64,000 nucleotides of DNA, taken from the NCBI RefSeq assembly GCF_000756665.1, contig NZ_ARXV01000014.1:1-64000 (forward strand), given 5' to 3'. A program made the position numbers and the translations under genes. The number at the start of each line of letters is the position of its first letter. Within the stretch, counting starts at the first letter, position 1. The notes under the pieces are model-generated. The model saw nothing but the letters and a program-made list of their open reading frames with translations, ran no database searches and was not told where the DNA came from. This stretch comes from Alcanivorax nanhaiticus (GTDB lineage: Bacteria; Pseudomonadota; Gammaproteobacteria; Pseudomonadales; Alcanivoracaceae). Shown one piece after another: positions 52,480 through 60,685 of this stretch.

Positions 52480-53033
52480 AAATCGCGCCCCTGATGTCAG
52501 CCCTTTTCCTGGCGCTGCTGCTACCGCTGGCTACCCAGGCCAACGAAGCCACCATGGAAAGCCTGCTGGCCAAGCTGGAAGCCAGCCACTGGGTGGCGGA
52601 GGGTCCGCAACACCCCAAGCGGGTAGCCTATGTTTTCACCGACATGGCCTGCCCCTACTGCGCCACGCTCTGGGAAAACATGCAGCCCATGGTGAATGAC
52701 CCGGCCAACACCCTGCAGGTACGGCACATCATCGTCGGCTTGATCCACCCCAAACGCAGCTTCACTCAAGGTGCCGCCGTGCTCGCCGCGGCCAATCCCG
52801 CCGATGCACTGGCCCGCCATGAACGCCTGTTCAAACAAGGTGGCATCTCCCCACTGGAACCGGTTCCCACCGCCGTACGCAGCCAGATCCATAACAACAC
52901 CGGCCTGATGATAGGCCTGGGCCTCGGCGCTACCCCGACCCTGGTATTCCAGGATTCACAAGGACAATGGCGAGTCGCTCCGGGAGTGCTTGGGGAGGAG
53001 GCGTTGCGGGAGGCGGTGTTTCAACTTCAGTGA
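52476..53033 (+). CDS. dsbG: Thiol:disulfide interchange protein, DsbG/DsbC-like
   Basis: A 185-residue periplasmic thioredoxin-fold protein with signal peptide (cleavage near TQA-NE, residue 22). The active site is C-P-Y-C near residue 60, as in DsbG, and the cis-proline is in A-T-P-T-L-V (near 152). It lacks the N-terminal dimerisation domain of full-length DsbG/DsbC. The start overlaps the TlpA-like stop, so the membrane protein probably keeps it reduced. Its final Gln codon and TGA stop are the first heptad (CAGTGAA) of the next repeat. Confidence 0.85.
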   Translation: MKIAPLMSALFLALLLPLATQANEATMESLLAKLEASHWVAEGPQHPKRVAYVFTDMACPYCATLWENMQPMVNDPANTLQVRHIIVGLIHPKRSFTQGAAVLAAANPADALARHERLFKQGGISPLEPVPTAVRSQIHNNTGLMIGLGLGATPTLVFQDSQGQWRVAPGVLGEEALREAVFQLQ

Positions 53034-53260
53034 ACAGTTAACAGTTAACAGTTAACAGTGAATAGTGAACAGCTTTAACATGCGGGCTTCACTTTCACGA
53101 ACGTTAGTGGCCGCGCCCATCGCTCTTCTATCCTGCCAGTCTTATTGAAAGGTCGGAACAAAAAGGCCGCTCCCACATCCGGGCGCGGCCTCAAACTGCT
53201 CAGTCACCACAATGCGCTATCGCGCACTGTTCACTATTCACTGTTAACTGTTCACTGCTA
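53028..53260. repeat. Heptad-armed inverted repeat, CAGTTAA class, spanning stop to stop
   Basis: The left arm (53028-53072) runs cagtgaa-cagttaa-cagttaa-cagttaa-cagtgaa-tagtgaa. The right arm (53226-53257) is its complement with four or five units. The loop holds a REP-like hairpin (ggccgctcccacatccgg... at 53164). It contains the dsbG stop at one end and abuts the pyrC' stop at the other. Confidence 0.92.
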
Positions 53261-54538
53261 ATCCGTTAGCCAACTCACCTTGCCCTGGCACACGGTCAGC
53301 TTGACGCTCCCCTTGAGCACGCTGCGTCGCCAGGGGGAGTTGCTTCCTGCGGACAACCAGTTCTCGCCGTAATCTTTCTCGGCAGCCGCATCCAGCACAC
53401 AGAGGCTGGCCGGGCGACCGGTTTCAAGCTGGCCCGCCTGGATGCCCAGGCAACGGGCCGGGGCAGCAGTGATGGCGTCCAGCGCCCGCGCCAGATCCAG
53501 CTTGCCTTCGTCCACCAGCCCCAGCACCAGTGACAGCAGGGTATCCACCCCGGCCATGCCAGGCTTGGTCGCCGGGAACGGGGCCGCCTTGCTGGAGGAG
53601 CCGATGGGGGTGTGCTGGGAGCAGATGGCGTCGATGGTGCCGTCGGCCACCGCTTCCAGCAAAGCCTCACGATCTTCACTGCTACGCAGCGGCGGAATCA
53701 CATGACAATGGCTGTTAAAGCCTTCCAGTGCGGACTCATCCAGCAGCAGGTGCTGGATACTCACGTCTGCTGTCACCGGCAGGCCGCGCTTCTTGGCCGC
53801 GCGCAACAGGCGCAGAGATTCGCGGCTGGAGATCTGCTGGAAGTGGGCACGCACACCGGTGGCCTCTACCAGCAACAGGTCGCGGGACAGGTCCACACTT
53901 TCCGCCAGCGCCGGGATACCGGGCAGACCGAGGCGAGTGGCCACAGGCCCCTCGTGGGCACAGCCTCCGGCACTGAGCGCCGCATCCTGGGGGCGGAACA
54001 TCACCGGCATGTCAAAGGTCGCGGCGTATTCCAGGCAGCGCTTGAGCACCAGTGCATCGGCCACCTTGCCTCCAGCATTGCCCACAGCAATACAACCGGC
54101 CTTGGCCAAGGTCGCCATTTCTGCCAGTTGCTCACCCTTGAGCCCCTGAGTCATGGCGGCGATGGGCAGGATGCGTGCAAAGCCGGCTTGCCCGGCCTGC
54201 TCACGAATCAGACGCACCACGGCGGTGGAATCCACCGGGCCGCAATCCGGCTGGGCCGCCATGTGAGTAATACCGCCGGCCGCCGCCGCGCGGGTTTCGC
54301 TGGCAATATCACCGGTACGGCCACTGCCGGGCAGAGAAAGGTGCACACAGGCATCCACCAGACCCGGCAATACCCAGTGACCGTCGGCCTCAATGATATC
54401 CGCGCCGGGAGCATCCAAGCTGGCACCAATGCGAGTCAATCTGCCATTCTCGATGAGCAGGTCAGCGACTTCATCACGGCCCGTCGCCGGATCAATCACC
54501 CGGCCCTTGCGAATCAGAATGTGCGCCTTAGCTGCCAT
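53258..54538 (-). CDS. pyrC': Dihydroorotase-like protein PyrC' (probably inactive)
   Basis: A 426-residue amidohydrolase homologue of dihydroorotase. The metal-binding H-x-H of active enzymes reads C64-V-H66 here (VDACVHL), and the catalytic Asp in T-D-H-A-P is replaced in S-Q308-H309-T-P. It therefore matches the non-catalytic PyrC' of pseudomonads, needed to assemble dodecameric aspartate transcarbamoylase with PyrB. ATG 54538 overlaps the pyrB end by 11 bases and follows GGGAGG. An active pyrC should exist elsewhere in the genome. Confidence 0.92.
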   Translation of the reverse strand: MAAKAHILIRKGRVIDPATGRDEVADLLIENGRLTRIGASLDAPGADIIEADGHWVLPGLVDACVHLSLPGSGRTGDIASETRAAAAGGITHMAAQPDCGPVDSTAVVRLIREQAGQAGFARILPIAAMTQGLKGEQLAEMATLAKAGCIAVGNAGGKVADALVLKRCLEYAATFDMPVMFRPQDAALSAGGCAHEGPVATRLGLPGIPALAESVDLSRDLLLVEATGVRAHFQQISSRESLRLLRAAKKRGLPVTADVSIQHLLLDESALEGFNSHCHVIPPLRSSEDREALLEAVADGTIDAICSQHTPIGSSSKAAPFPATKPGMAGVDTLLSLVLGLVDEGKLDLARALDAITAAPARCLGIQAGQLETGRPASLCVLDAAAEKDYGENWLSAGSNSPWRRSVLKGSVKLTVCQGKVSWLTD

Positions 54539-55526
54539 GGGCACCTCCCGCCGGGGCACTGTCCTGGCCACTGATAGCCATGGACATGACCGCCATACGC
54601 ACAGCGATGCCGAAGGTCACCTGGTTGAGAATCACCGAGCGAGGCCCATCGGCCACTTCCGAGGCGATTTCCACACCGCGGTTAATGGGGCCCGGGTGCA
54701 TCACGATGGCGTCCTCTTTGGCGTATTGCAGTTTCTCGTTGTTGAGCCCGTAGAGGCGGAAGAACTCGCCTTCGCTGGGCAGCAGGGCGGAATCCATGCG
54801 CTCTTTCTGCAGGCGCAGCATGATCACCACATCCACATCTTTCAGGCCGTGGGCCATGTCGGTAAAGACGGTGGCGCCCAGCGCCTCGGCATCTACCGGC
54901 AACAGAGTCTTGGGACCGATCAGGCGCACTTCCTCGGCACCCAGTGTATTGAGGGCATGGACCTGGGAGCGGGCCACCCGCGAATGCAGGATGTCACCGA
55001 CGATGGCCACCTTGAGCCCTTCGAAACCGCCCTTGTAGTGGCGGATGGTGTACATATCGAGCATGGCCTGAGTGGGATGGGCGTGCCGGCCGTCACCGGC
55101 ATTGATCACCGCCACATTCGGGGTCACTTCATTGGCGATGAAGAAGGGCGCGCCGGAATCCTGATGGCGCACCACGAACATGTCCGCCGCCATGGCTTCC
55201 AGGTTGCGCAGGGTATCCAGCAGGGTCTCGCCCTTGCTGGTGGCCGATTTGGCGATATCCAGATTGAGCACATCCGCACTGAGTCGCTGGGCCGCCAGCT
55301 CGAAGGTACTGCGGGTGCGGGTACTGGACTCGAAGAACAGGTTCACCACCGTCTTGCCACGCAGCAGCGGCACCTTCTTGATCGACCGGCCACCCACGTC
55401 CACAAAGCTGGCGGCGGTATCGAGTATGTCTTCCAGAAGGGAACGGGGGAGGTGCTCAGTAGTGAGGAAATGGCGAAGCTTACCGTCTTCGGTAAGTTGT
55501 ACGCGGGAGGATGGCGCAAGCGTCAT
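54528..55526 (-). CDS. pyrB: Aspartate carbamoyltransferase catalytic subunit
   Basis: A 332-residue enzyme that condenses carbamoyl phosphate with aspartate in pyrimidine synthesis. The carbamoyl-phosphate motif S-T-R-T-R (near residue 69), the H-P-T-Q-A block (near 148) and R-L-Q-x-E-R (near 240) are present. ATG 55526 is the conserved start; the 25 codons upstream lie inside an inverted repeat. The Shine-Dalgarno region itself (AGGCCT) is the end of that repeat. The operon order is pyrR-pyrB-pyrC'. Confidence 0.95.
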   Translation of the reverse strand: MTLAPSSRVQLTEDGKLRHFLTTEHLPRSLLEDILDTAASFVDVGGRSIKKVPLLRGKTVVNLFFESSTRTRSTFELAAQRLSADVLNLDIAKSATSKGETLLDTLRNLEAMAADMFVVRHQDSGAPFFIANEVTPNVAVINAGDGRHAHPTQAMLDMYTIRHYKGGFEGLKVAIVGDILHSRVARSQVHALNTLGAEEVRLIGPKTLLPVDAEALGATVFTDMAHGLKDVDVVIMLRLQKERMDSALLPSEGEFFRLYGLNNEKLQYAKEDAIVMHPGPINRGVEIASEVADGPRSVILNQVTFGIAVRMAVMSMAISGQDSAPAGGAHGS

Positions 55527-55530
55527 TCGG

Positions 55531-55796
55531 AGGCCTGTTATCAGTTTCCTGGGCCACCGTGCCGGTGGCAGTTTTTTCGCAAGACAAGGCGCCGTGAGCA
55601 CCGTGTAGTTATTCTACATAAGCGAACGGCAACACCGTATTGCGGAAAAAGGGACCCGGCCCTTCGGGTTGTGCCGTAAATAGCGCCATGCCGTGTTGCT
55701 CGTCGTTCATTTGGATAAACCAAACATCACTCCTCGCGCCTTGCCTGGCGCTATTTACGGCGCAACACGGCGGCCCAGGAAGCTGATAACAGGCCT
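55531..55796. repeat. 266-bp inverted-repeat-bounded element between pyrR and pyrB
   Basis: Terminal arms 55531-55560 and 55767-55796 match as inverted repeats at 28 of 30 positions (aggcctgttatcag...). A nested pair, gccgtaaatagcgcca near 55674 and its complement near 55745, lies inside, with a small TTTGG-ATAAA-CCAAA hairpin at the centre. One end overlaps the pyrR stop codon, and the other is 4 bases from the pyrB ATG. Confidence 0.88.
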
Positions 55797-56298
55797 AGGC
55801 CATTGTGTCTCGTATCTCCGCCACAAGGGGGGCGGGCCCGCGTAATTCTACCCGTTGATGGGGGGGCAATGCCAAAGTTTCCCCACAAATATCGGCACGA
55901 ATCGGCAATTCCCGGTGGCCGATGTCGAACAGCACCACCAAAGTGATGGAGGCAGGGCGGCCAAAATCGAACAGTTCATTCATGGCGGCACGGATGGTGC
56001 GCCCGGTCATCAGCACATCATCTACCAGCACAATATGCTGCCCATCAATATCGAAAGGCAGTTTTGACGGGGTCACTGTGGCTTTAAGCCCACGGGTATC
56101 AAAATCATCCCGGTAGAACGCGGGGTTCAGGGTGCCCAGGGGCAGGGCAGTCCCCAGCTTCTGATTCAACGCCTCGGCGATCCAGGCACCGCCAGACTCA
56201 ATACCCACCAGCACCGCAGGCTTACCTGCCAGGCGTTCATCGATAGCTGCCGCCATGGAATCCAGATGGGTTTGCAGTTGTTGTTCATCCCAGCTCAA
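55795..56298 (-). CDS. pyrR: PyrR bifunctional regulator / uracil phosphoribosyltransferase
   Basis: A 167-residue PRTase-fold protein. The PRPP-binding loop [12 protein letters not shown] is near residue 97 and the substrate loop G-I-E-S-G-G-A-W near 33. In many bacteria PyrR controls pyr gene expression by binding leader RNA. The TTG at 56298 is taken as start because it follows GGAGAGCCCC, the same leader as mmsA, and matches the family N-terminus. The longer frame to 56361 enters a repeat. The TAG stop is in the downstream inverted repeat. Confidence 0.92.
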   Translation of the reverse strand: MSWDEQQLQTHLDSMAAAIDERLAGKPAVLVGIESGGAWIAEALNQKLGTALPLGTLNPAFYRDDFDTRGLKATVTPSKLPFDIDGQHIVLVDDVLMTGRTIRAAMNELFDFGRPASITLVVLFDIGHRELPIRADICGETLALPPHQRVELRGPAPLVAEIRDTMA

Positions 56299-56343
56299 GG
56301 GGCTCTCCAGAATCGGGTAAATACAAAGTCGGAGTAGAGAGGA

Positions 56344-56477
56344 GCAAGTTTCAAGTTGCAAGTTTCAACGCGAGAAACATTCCACATTCGTCACGGCTGT
56401 GCCCGCGCTTCTGCCTGAACGCGGAGACAGCGGCTCAGCTCATGAGAGCCTATACCGCGTTGCAACTTGAAACTTGC
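56344..56477. repeat. Heptad-armed inverted repeat, AAGTTNC class, upstream of pyrR
   Basis: The left arm caagtttcaagttgcaagtt (56345-56364, continuing TCAACGCG) and right arm cgttgcaacttgaaacttgc (56458-56477) are near-perfect complements. The loop again opens with ACGCG beside the arm. It lies in the 5' region of the pyr operon where an attenuator might be expected. Confidence 0.87.
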
Positions 56478-56674
56478 CCCGGTTCCATCAAGCATGCCCC
56501 CTCGCAGAACAACAATAAAGTCCCGAAATCTCGACACCCACAAACAATCCGATCAAACCCTTCAGTTTTTTGGGATGGGAGTCATCAACAGCTTCCCTGT
56601 AAGTTTTGTACAGTAATGAAACTTGCCCGGTGACAGCCCCTCTAACCGTCATCGGCACAAAAAAGGGTTCAGGG

Positions 56675-57238
56675 ATGCCATTGCGCAACGACAGTCAACG
56701 CTATGGATGGATCAGCATCAGCCTGCACTGGCTGGTGGCCTTCACCGTCATCGGTTTGTTTGCCCTTGGCCTGTGGATGGTGGACCTGGGCTACTACGAT
56801 GCCTGGTACCGAAAAGGCCCAGACATCCACCGCAGTGTTGGCCTGCTGCTGTTTGCTGTCATGCTGCTTCGCTTGCTCTGGCGCGTCTTCGCACCGCTAC
56901 CGGATGCCTTACCCACCCATCAACGCTGGGAAGTGCTGCTTGCCCACCTTGCCCATTGGGGACTCTATGGCCTGCTATTTGTGGCCATGGTCAGTGGCTA
57001 CCTGATCAGCAGCGCGGATGGCTCCTCGGTATCCGTATTTGGCTGGTTCTCCATCCCCTCCGTCACCGGACACCGCTCCGGCCTGGAAGATATCGCCGGC
57101 GACATTCACGAAATTGCCGTGTGGAGCATTATTGTGCTGGCCAGCCTCCACGCACTCGCTGCTCTCAAACATCACATTTTCGATCGGGATGACACCCTGC
57201 GCCGCATGCTCGGCCTGTCTCCCCGCCAGACACCCTGA
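56675..57238 (+). CDS. Cytochrome b561
   Basis: A 187-residue four-helix di-haem membrane protein. Conserved histidines occur in S-L-H-W-L-V (residue 18), [14 protein letters not shown] and D-I-H-E-I-A, the bacterial b561 pattern. It transfers electrons from the quinol pool to periplasmic acceptors. ATG 56675 has AAGGG upstream. It is followed after 31 bases by yceI, the standard pairing, and the two end in a common terminator. Confidence 0.93.
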   Translation: MPLRNDSQRYGWISISLHWLVAFTVIGLFALGLWMVDLGYYDAWYRKGPDIHRSVGLLLFAVMLLRLLWRVFAPLPDALPTHQRWEVLLAHLAHWGLYGLLFVAMVSGYLISSADGSSVSVFGWFSIPSVTGHRSGLEDIAGDIHEIAVWSIIVLASLHALAALKHHIFDRDDTLRRMLGLSPRQTP

Positions 57239-57269
57239 ACATCAACAGCAAACCCTTGAGGAAGACACC

Positions 57270-57857
57270 ATGATGAACCTGATGAAAAAAACCGGCCTGG
57301 CCGCCGCCGCGCTAATGATTAGCAGCATGGCCTTTGCCGAGCCCGCAGGCACCTACCAGTTCGACAAGAAAGGTGCGCACCAGTTTGTAATGTTCAAGAT
57401 CTCCCACCTGGGTTACAGCTGGCTGTATGGCCGCTTCAACGATTTCAATGGCACCTTCACCGTAGATGCCAACAACCCGGAAAACAGCAAAGTGGAAGCC
57501 ACCATCCAGACCGCCAGCGTGGACTCCAACCACGCCGAGCGTGACAAGCACCTGCGCAGCGATGACTTCCTGGACGTGGACAAGTACCCCACCGCCACCT
57601 TCAAGAGCACCAGCATCGAACAGACCGGCGATGACACCGCCAAAATCACCGGCGACTTCACCCTGCACGGCGTGACCAAGCCAGTAACTCTGGATGCGAA
57701 AATGATCGGCTACGGCGATGATCCATGGGGCGGCTACCGTATGGGCCTGGAAGCCAGCACCAGCCTGAAACTGGCAGACTTTGGCATCACCAAGGATCTC
57801 GGCCCGGCCTCTGAAACCGTTGAGATTATTATTTCGGTGGAAGGGATCAAGAAGTAA
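57270..57857 (+). CDS. yceI: YceI-family periplasmic lipid-binding protein
   Basis: A 195-residue exported lipocalin-like barrel. The signal peptide is cleaved after MAFA (near residue 23). Family signatures are S-H-L-G-Y-S (near 47), [14 protein letters not shown] (near 90) and [10 protein letters not shown]. YceI proteins bind polyprenyl or quinone-like lipids and are often stress-induced. GAGGAAG precedes the ATG. Genes for cytochrome b561 and YceI are commonly co-transcribed. Confidence 0.95.
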   Translation: MMNLMKKTGLAAAALMISSMAFAEPAGTYQFDKKGAHQFVMFKISHLGYSWLYGRFNDFNGTFTVDANNPENSKVEATIQTASVDSNHAERDKHLRSDDFLDVDKYPTATFKSTSIEQTGDDTAKITGDFTLHGVTKPVTLDAKMIGYGDDPWGGYRMGLEASTSLKLADFGITKDLGPASETVEIIISVEGIKK

Positions 57858-57871
57858 ATCGTTGAATGGAA

Positions 57872-57902
57872 AAAGGGGGTTGGCAACGCCAACCCCCTTT
57901 GC
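57872..57902 (+). terminator. Terminator of the b561-yceI operon
   Basis: AAAGGGGGTTGGC and GCCAACCCCCTTT form a perfect 13-bp stem around AAC, followed by GCTTTT, 14 bases after the yceI stop. The A-rich and T-rich ends make it usable in both directions. Confidence 0.9.
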
Positions 57903-57955
57903 TTTTCCAATAGGCCTCCGCCGTACTGGCAAAACTCAATTGTCCAATTTTTCCA

Positions 57956-59311
57956 TCAAAAAGGTCTGGCCAAAAACAGGAGCATCTGTCTCTCTTTCGG
58001 GATTAGAGGATCAATAAATGCTCCCTTTTCATCCTTTGCAACGCGTTGATCTGGCAAAAAACTCTTTACCCCTTGAACATCATCACGAAAGGTCACCTTC
58101 TGCTCAATCGTCCCTTTCCATGAATCGTATGACAGCGACGTTATCTTTTTCAGCTTGGCGCTTTCATAGCGATATATTCGGCGCTGTTTTCCATATGCGG
58201 AGATAGCGACCAAATTTTTCCCGTCATAACTAAAGGTGCGACCTGTACCGTTCTGTGGAGCTTTCATTTCCTGGAGCAAATCATCCTCGCTGTAAATGAA
58301 TTCCGGGAACCCGTGAACAGCATCGTCTGCCGTCCACCAAATACCATCCTCACCTGCTTCCATGAAAATATCTTTTACAGGCAACCCACTCAGATCAAAC
58401 CCATAGACTCGCATGGATTGATTAGTGGAAGGCGGGTTTTGGTTAGCTTCGCTATCCATCAACTCGCCCTTTTCAGGAATCCAGGTCAATGTCCTGTAGC
58501 GGGTATCAACATAGCTGTCATTATCACCATAACGATCAATAATGACCCTGCTTTCCAGTTCATCAGGTAGCCACTGCGCAACTTTCTTCTGATAGCCATT
58601 GCCCGCATAGAGCGCGGCCTGTTCCAGGCTAACGTTTTCCGGATACTCTGGAGAGGGCTCTACCGTCACCAAGAATTCAAATCCGGTTTCTTCATCGCCA
58701 GACAGCTCTGTGGTTTGGATGTGTGAGAGAAAAGGAGGTGCTGTGGCGATTTGATCGTTATCGCCATAAAAAACCACATGCTGTGTCTGCTTCCAGGCTC
58801 CACCCTCAAGGTGCTGCTGGCCGATTGTCATCCGGTAACCAGCCTGGTATCTGGCTGGACAAAAATCCCCCTTGCAACGCACCTCCTCCCTTACCAATCG
58901 CTTTCCTTTCCAGCCGGGACACACTGAAAGCCGCCCATCACTTTCGAGTCCGAGCTGTTGAAGCGCGAAATTGCCATCCGCATTCGTGCCCATGTTCTGC
59001 ACCACCGACAACCGTGCGGGAGAAAGGGGGCGATCGGCCGGTTGGTACTGACAGGTCAGTCCGCCCTTGCGCACATCGTCCCCAGTGCCCCACTGGCCAT
59101 CACTTCCGGCACCAACGACAAAACGGGAACGAACCTCGTTATCTGCGCTGTAATCGAAGACCTGCATCCCAATCACCGCGCCACCCTCGCTGTACACGAC
59201 AGAGTCTGGGACAGGCGCAAAGGGCCCGCGCTCATTACTCCCACTGCCACCGCCGCCTCCACAGGCAGCAACAAGTGCGGACACCATCATCACGCTGAAG
59301 ATTCTTTTCAT
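57956..59311 (-). CDS. Large lipoprotein of unknown function
   Basis: A 451-residue lipoprotein with lipobox ALVAAC (cysteine near residue 17) followed by a GGGGGSGS linker. The mature part is rich in Tyr, Asp and Gly with repeated S-Y-D-x-K-x-L-like segments toward the C-terminus, suggesting beta structure like RHS-type or propeller repeats, but I do not recognise a family. Eight or so cysteines are spread through it. ATG 59311 gives the lipoprotein leader. It ends opposite the yceI terminator. Confidence 0.7.
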   Translation of the reverse strand: MKRIFSVMMVSALVAACGGGGGSGSNERGPFAPVPDSVVYSEGGAVIGMQVFDYSADNEVRSRFVVGAGSDGQWGTGDDVRKGGLTCQYQPADRPLSPARLSVVQNMGTNADGNFALQQLGLESDGRLSVCPGWKGKRLVREEVRCKGDFCPARYQAGYRMTIGQQHLEGGAWKQTQHVVFYGDNDQIATAPPFLSHIQTTELSGDEETGFEFLVTVEPSPEYPENVSLEQAALYAGNGYQKKVAQWLPDELESRVIIDRYGDNDSYVDTRYRTLTWIPEKGELMDSEANQNPPSTNQSMRVYGFDLSGLPVKDIFMEAGEDGIWWTADDAVHGFPEFIYSEDDLLQEMKAPQNGTGRTFSYDGKNLVAISAYGKQRRIYRYESAKLKKITSLSYDSWKGTIEQKVTFRDDVQGVKSFLPDQRVAKDEKGAFIDPLIPKERQMLLFLARPF

Positions 59312-59354
59312 TACCAGCACATCTTTCAAGAAAACATTCCTTGCTCTAAATCGG

Positions 59355-59756
59355 TTAAAAAGCTTGAGCGTCACCTGCCAGATACCCCTCAGCAATAATC
59401 ACCGCAGCCATAGAATCCACTCGCGGGTCTGCCTTCTGGATACCAATTCGCTCGCGCGCTTCACGGGTACTGAGACGCTCATCCACCAGCCACACCGGCA
59501 TGCCAAAGCGGCCTTTCAGACGGCCAGCAAATTTCTTGGCTCGCGCCGTGGATTCGCTTTCGCTGCCATCCATATTCAAGGGCAAGCCGACCACCAACAC
59601 CTCTGGTTCCCATTCTTTCAAAAGCGCCGCAATGTCATCCCAATTGGGCTGGGTGTTTTTGCAGGGGAGAGCTTTCAGGGGGGAAGCAGTGCCCAGCAGT
59701 GCGTTACCGCTGGCCACGCCGATTTTTTGTGTGCCGTAGTCGAAGGCCAAAATCAT
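59355..59756 (-). CDS. ruvX: Holliday-junction resolvase-like RuvX (YqgF)
   Basis: A 133-residue RNase H-fold protein. The N-terminal F-D-Y-G-x-x-x-I-G-V-A, the V-V-G-L-P-L-N-M-D-G-S segment (near 60) and V-D-E-R-L-S-T (near 95) with D-S-M-A-A (near 115) are diagnostic. It acts in pre-16S rRNA 5' end processing and possibly recombination. ATG 59756 has no Shine-Dalgarno sequence: CCCCTC and then a heptad repeat arm lie immediately upstream. It follows yqgE in the standard order. Confidence 0.93.
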   Translation of the reverse strand: MILAFDYGTQKIGVASGNALLGTASPLKALPCKNTQPNWDDIAALLKEWEPEVLVVGLPLNMDGSESESTARAKKFAGRLKGRFGMPVWLVDERLSTREARERIGIQKADPRVDSMAAVIIAEGYLAGDAQAF

Positions 59757-59761
59757 GAGGG

Positions 59762-59928
59762 GCAGTGAACAGTTAACAGTGAATAGTGAACAGCGGCGCG
59801 ACAACCGGTTCGTGTTTTTGCAAGCCTATCAGTCGCGCACACGCCAAGGCCGCGGCCCGCCACCTCTGAAAAAGAAAAAACCAATCCCGCGTCACTGTTC
59901 ACTGTTAACTATTCACTATTAACTGTTT
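59762..59928. repeat. Heptad-armed inverted repeat, CAGTTAA class, bridging yqgE and ruvX
   Basis: The left arm cagtgaacagttaacagtga (59763 onward) and right arm actgttcactgttaactatt are complementary. The element begins directly after the yqgE stop codon (minus strand) and ends 6 bases before the ruvX ATG. Confidence 0.92.
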
Positions 59929-60489
59929 CTAGCTGTGCCCCGCCTGACCCGCAATCAGGTTTATATCCACGCCAATTCTCGCCGCGGCAGCATGCCAGGA
60001 TTGCTCGAAGGGGGTGTCGAGGATGAGTTCGCGGCTGGCAGGGGTGCTGAGCCAGGCGTTTTCCACCAACTCCTGCTCCAGCTGTCCGGCTTCCCAGCCG
60101 GCATAGCCGAGGCACACCAGCGATTGTTCCGGCCCCTCACCAACGGCGATTGCCTCAAGGATGTCCCGGCTGGTGGTGAGCATCAGGCCATCACTGAGCT
60201 GAATGCTGGAATCCCAATGGGTGGAAGCGGCATGGATGATAAAGCCGGCTTCTTGCTGTACCGGGCCACCTGCTACCACCCGGTGGCGCTCAGAGGGGGG
60301 GACTTCGATTTCGATATCCATGTCCATCAGGATATCGCCCAGACTGATCTGTACCGGGCGATTCAGCGTCAGACCCATGGCACCCTCGCTGCTGTGCTCA
60401 ACGATATAGGTGACGGAATGTTCGAAGTTGGGATCGGCCATCTGTGGCATGGCCACCAGCAACTGGTGTTTGAGGCTTGTGTTGTCCAT
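59929..60489 (-). CDS. yqgE: UPF0301 protein YqgE (AlgH-like)
   Basis: A 186-residue protein of the AlgH/YqgE family. Recognisable blocks are L-V-A-M-P-Q-M-x-D-P-N-F near the N-terminus, G-A-M-G-L-T-L-N-R-P (near 36), V-x-A-G-G-P-V-Q (near 72) and L-G-Y-A-G-W-x-x-G-Q-L-E (near 128). The biochemical role is not settled, although it is nearly always encoded next to ruvX. ATG 60489 is the conserved start, with only a weak upstream element. Repeats separate it from tonB and ruvX. Confidence 0.93.
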   Translation of the reverse strand: MDNTSLKHQLLVAMPQMADPNFEHSVTYIVEHSSEGAMGLTLNRPVQISLGDILMDMDIEIEVPPSERHRVVAGGPVQQEAGFIIHAASTHWDSSIQLSDGLMLTTSRDILEAIAVGEGPEQSLVCLGYAGWEAGQLEQELVENAWLSTPASRELILDTPFEQSWHAAAARIGVDINLIAGQAGHS

Positions 60490-60530
60490 GGGGACAGTAT
60501 CCGGTGCCGGGGGTGGAGCTGCAAGCAGGA

Positions 60531-60620
60531 AGCGAGTGACGAGTTTCGAGTAGCGAAAACCTTCAGGCCTTGCCGCACCGAGGTTTAGCCTTTCGAAACT
60601 CCCTTCTCGCAACTCGAACC
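60531..60620. repeat. Heptad-armed inverted repeat between tonB and yqgE
   Basis: The left arm agcgagtgacgagtttcgag and right arm tttcgaaactcccttctcgc flank a core with AAAACC and GGTTTAGCC. It lies upstream of yqgE on the minus strand. Confidence 0.85.
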
Positions 60621-60685
60621 CTGATTTTCGCTCAACACGTTGAGCCTCCTGCAGCGGCTTCGATTCTGGCGTGGTGCGTGGCGCG

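Noticed and set aside
53612..54574. 320-codon open frame on the plus strand
   Set aside because: Antisense to pyrC', whose family match is clear.
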